From Chimonanthus salicifolius (taxonomy: Eukaryota; Streptophyta; Magnoliopsida; Laurales; Calycanthaceae), in contig CM023535.1 in assembly GCA_013350335.1 (NCBI GenBank), forward strand, positions 36,922,991-36,986,990: a DNA stretch of 64,000 nt, given 5' to 3'. Each line of letters starts with the position of its first letter. Positions within the stretch are counted from its first letter, which is position 1. The position numbers and the translations under genes are program-made. This document shows positions 63,858 through 64,000 of the stretch, in pieces. Below the pieces are notes generated by a model, which had not been told where the DNA came from, ran no database searches, and worked only from the letters and a program-made list of their open reading frames with translations.

Positions 63858-64000
63858 TCATGTAGGACCAAGAGTTTCATATTCTTGTCTGATAGCAGGA
63901 GTATCAATTATATTTAGAATATCATTCACCTGATTAATACTTATTTCCAAATTTCTTAAAGTAGCTTCACAATGATGGGTAAACCTTACTAATTCTATTC
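63858..64000 (-). pseudogene. Copy N small ORF at the sORF2 position, partial
   Basis: Read on the minus strand, the frame is open from the window edge: LVRFTHHCEATLRNLEISIN, then QVNDILNIID and TPAIRQEYETL, ending at a stop at 63858-63860. A frameshift leads to AVKEHCHCLRDELN, which resembles the sORF2 C-terminal CNRLNEEL pattern. It occupies the sORF2 position but is strongly diverged from the 78-aa protein of copies E, G and L. Assignment is by position and weak similarity. Confidence 0.45.

Noticed and set aside
1..64000. Ty3/gypsy LTR retrotransposons as the source of the polyproteins
   Set aside because: No integrase or chromodomain and no flanking LTRs are seen, while movement protein, capsid with caulimovirid motifs, and a Met-tRNA site after the last ORF are present.
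1..64000. tRNA, rRNA or other structured RNA genes
   Set aside because: Nothing resembling a tRNA cloverleaf with A and B boxes or rRNA was seen; the only tRNA-related sequences are the 14-nt primer-binding sites.

Overview
The window is AT-rich plant nuclear DNA, most likely from a dicot, and it holds no recognisable host gene. It is a dense, scrambled cluster of endogenous pararetroviruses (family Caulimoviridae). The evidence is a 30K-type movement protein (MP), a capsid protein (CP) with a CCHC zinc knuckle, an aspartic protease (DTGAD), a reverse transcriptase (RT, YIDD), an RNase H (TDAS), and a plant tRNA-Met-type primer site (TGGTATCAGAGCCA), with no LTR or integrase. The least damaged stretches imply one genome plan of roughly 8 to 8.5 kb: PBS - intergenic promoter region with TATA - leader - sORF1 (76 aa) - sORF2 (78 aa) - MP-CP-Zn-PR-RT-RH polyprotein - an 11-nt overlap - a downstream ORF of about 440 aa - PBS.

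I name the copies in order: A (1-5663, +), B (5664-14712, +, flanked by inverted arms), C (17661-20237, -), D (21595-22997, +), E (23691-26520, -), F (27583-28806, +), G (28807-32395, -), H (33001-37795, -), I (38206-40560, +), J (41241-41715, +), K (43282-46350, +) running head-to-tail into L (46350-52663, +), M (52664-53104, -) and N (55266-58963 plus 61592-64000, -). A and B are one subfamily, C-H and J-M another; I and N are more diverged. Nearly every long ORF is broken by stops, frameshifts or internal deletions. The best preserved are the 550-codon MP ORF of E, the 614-codon chimeric ORF of H, and several copies of sORF1 and sORF2.

Nine arrays of a degenerate 9-bp minisatellite (consensus NTGGACAAA, reverse TTTGTCCAN) separate or interrupt the copies: R1 15031-17405, R2 22998-23690, R3 26521-27582, R4 32395-33000, R5 37796-38205, R6 40561-41240, R7 41994-43060, R8 53105-55265, R9 58964-61591. 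They share longer landmark blocks, so they are related arrays rather than independent simple repeats. Their orientation is uniform by block: GGACAAA up to about 32938, TTTGTCC from there to 55265, GGACAAA again from 58964. This suggests a large inversion. A GC-richer 1.36-kb block (20238-21594) looks like an LTR-retrotransposon LTR.

The most interesting biology is in the leader. Four copies keep a 70-74 nt candidate intron ending 3 nt before sORF1. Most copies also keep a second donor/branch/acceptor set of 72-77 nt just before the MP start. Joining the first donor to the second acceptor would remove both small ORFs and bring the polyprotein start close to the 5' leader. The junctions between the minisatellite and the viral promoter/transcript start are the second point worth following up. 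All copy assignments come from reading the sequence; no alignment was run.
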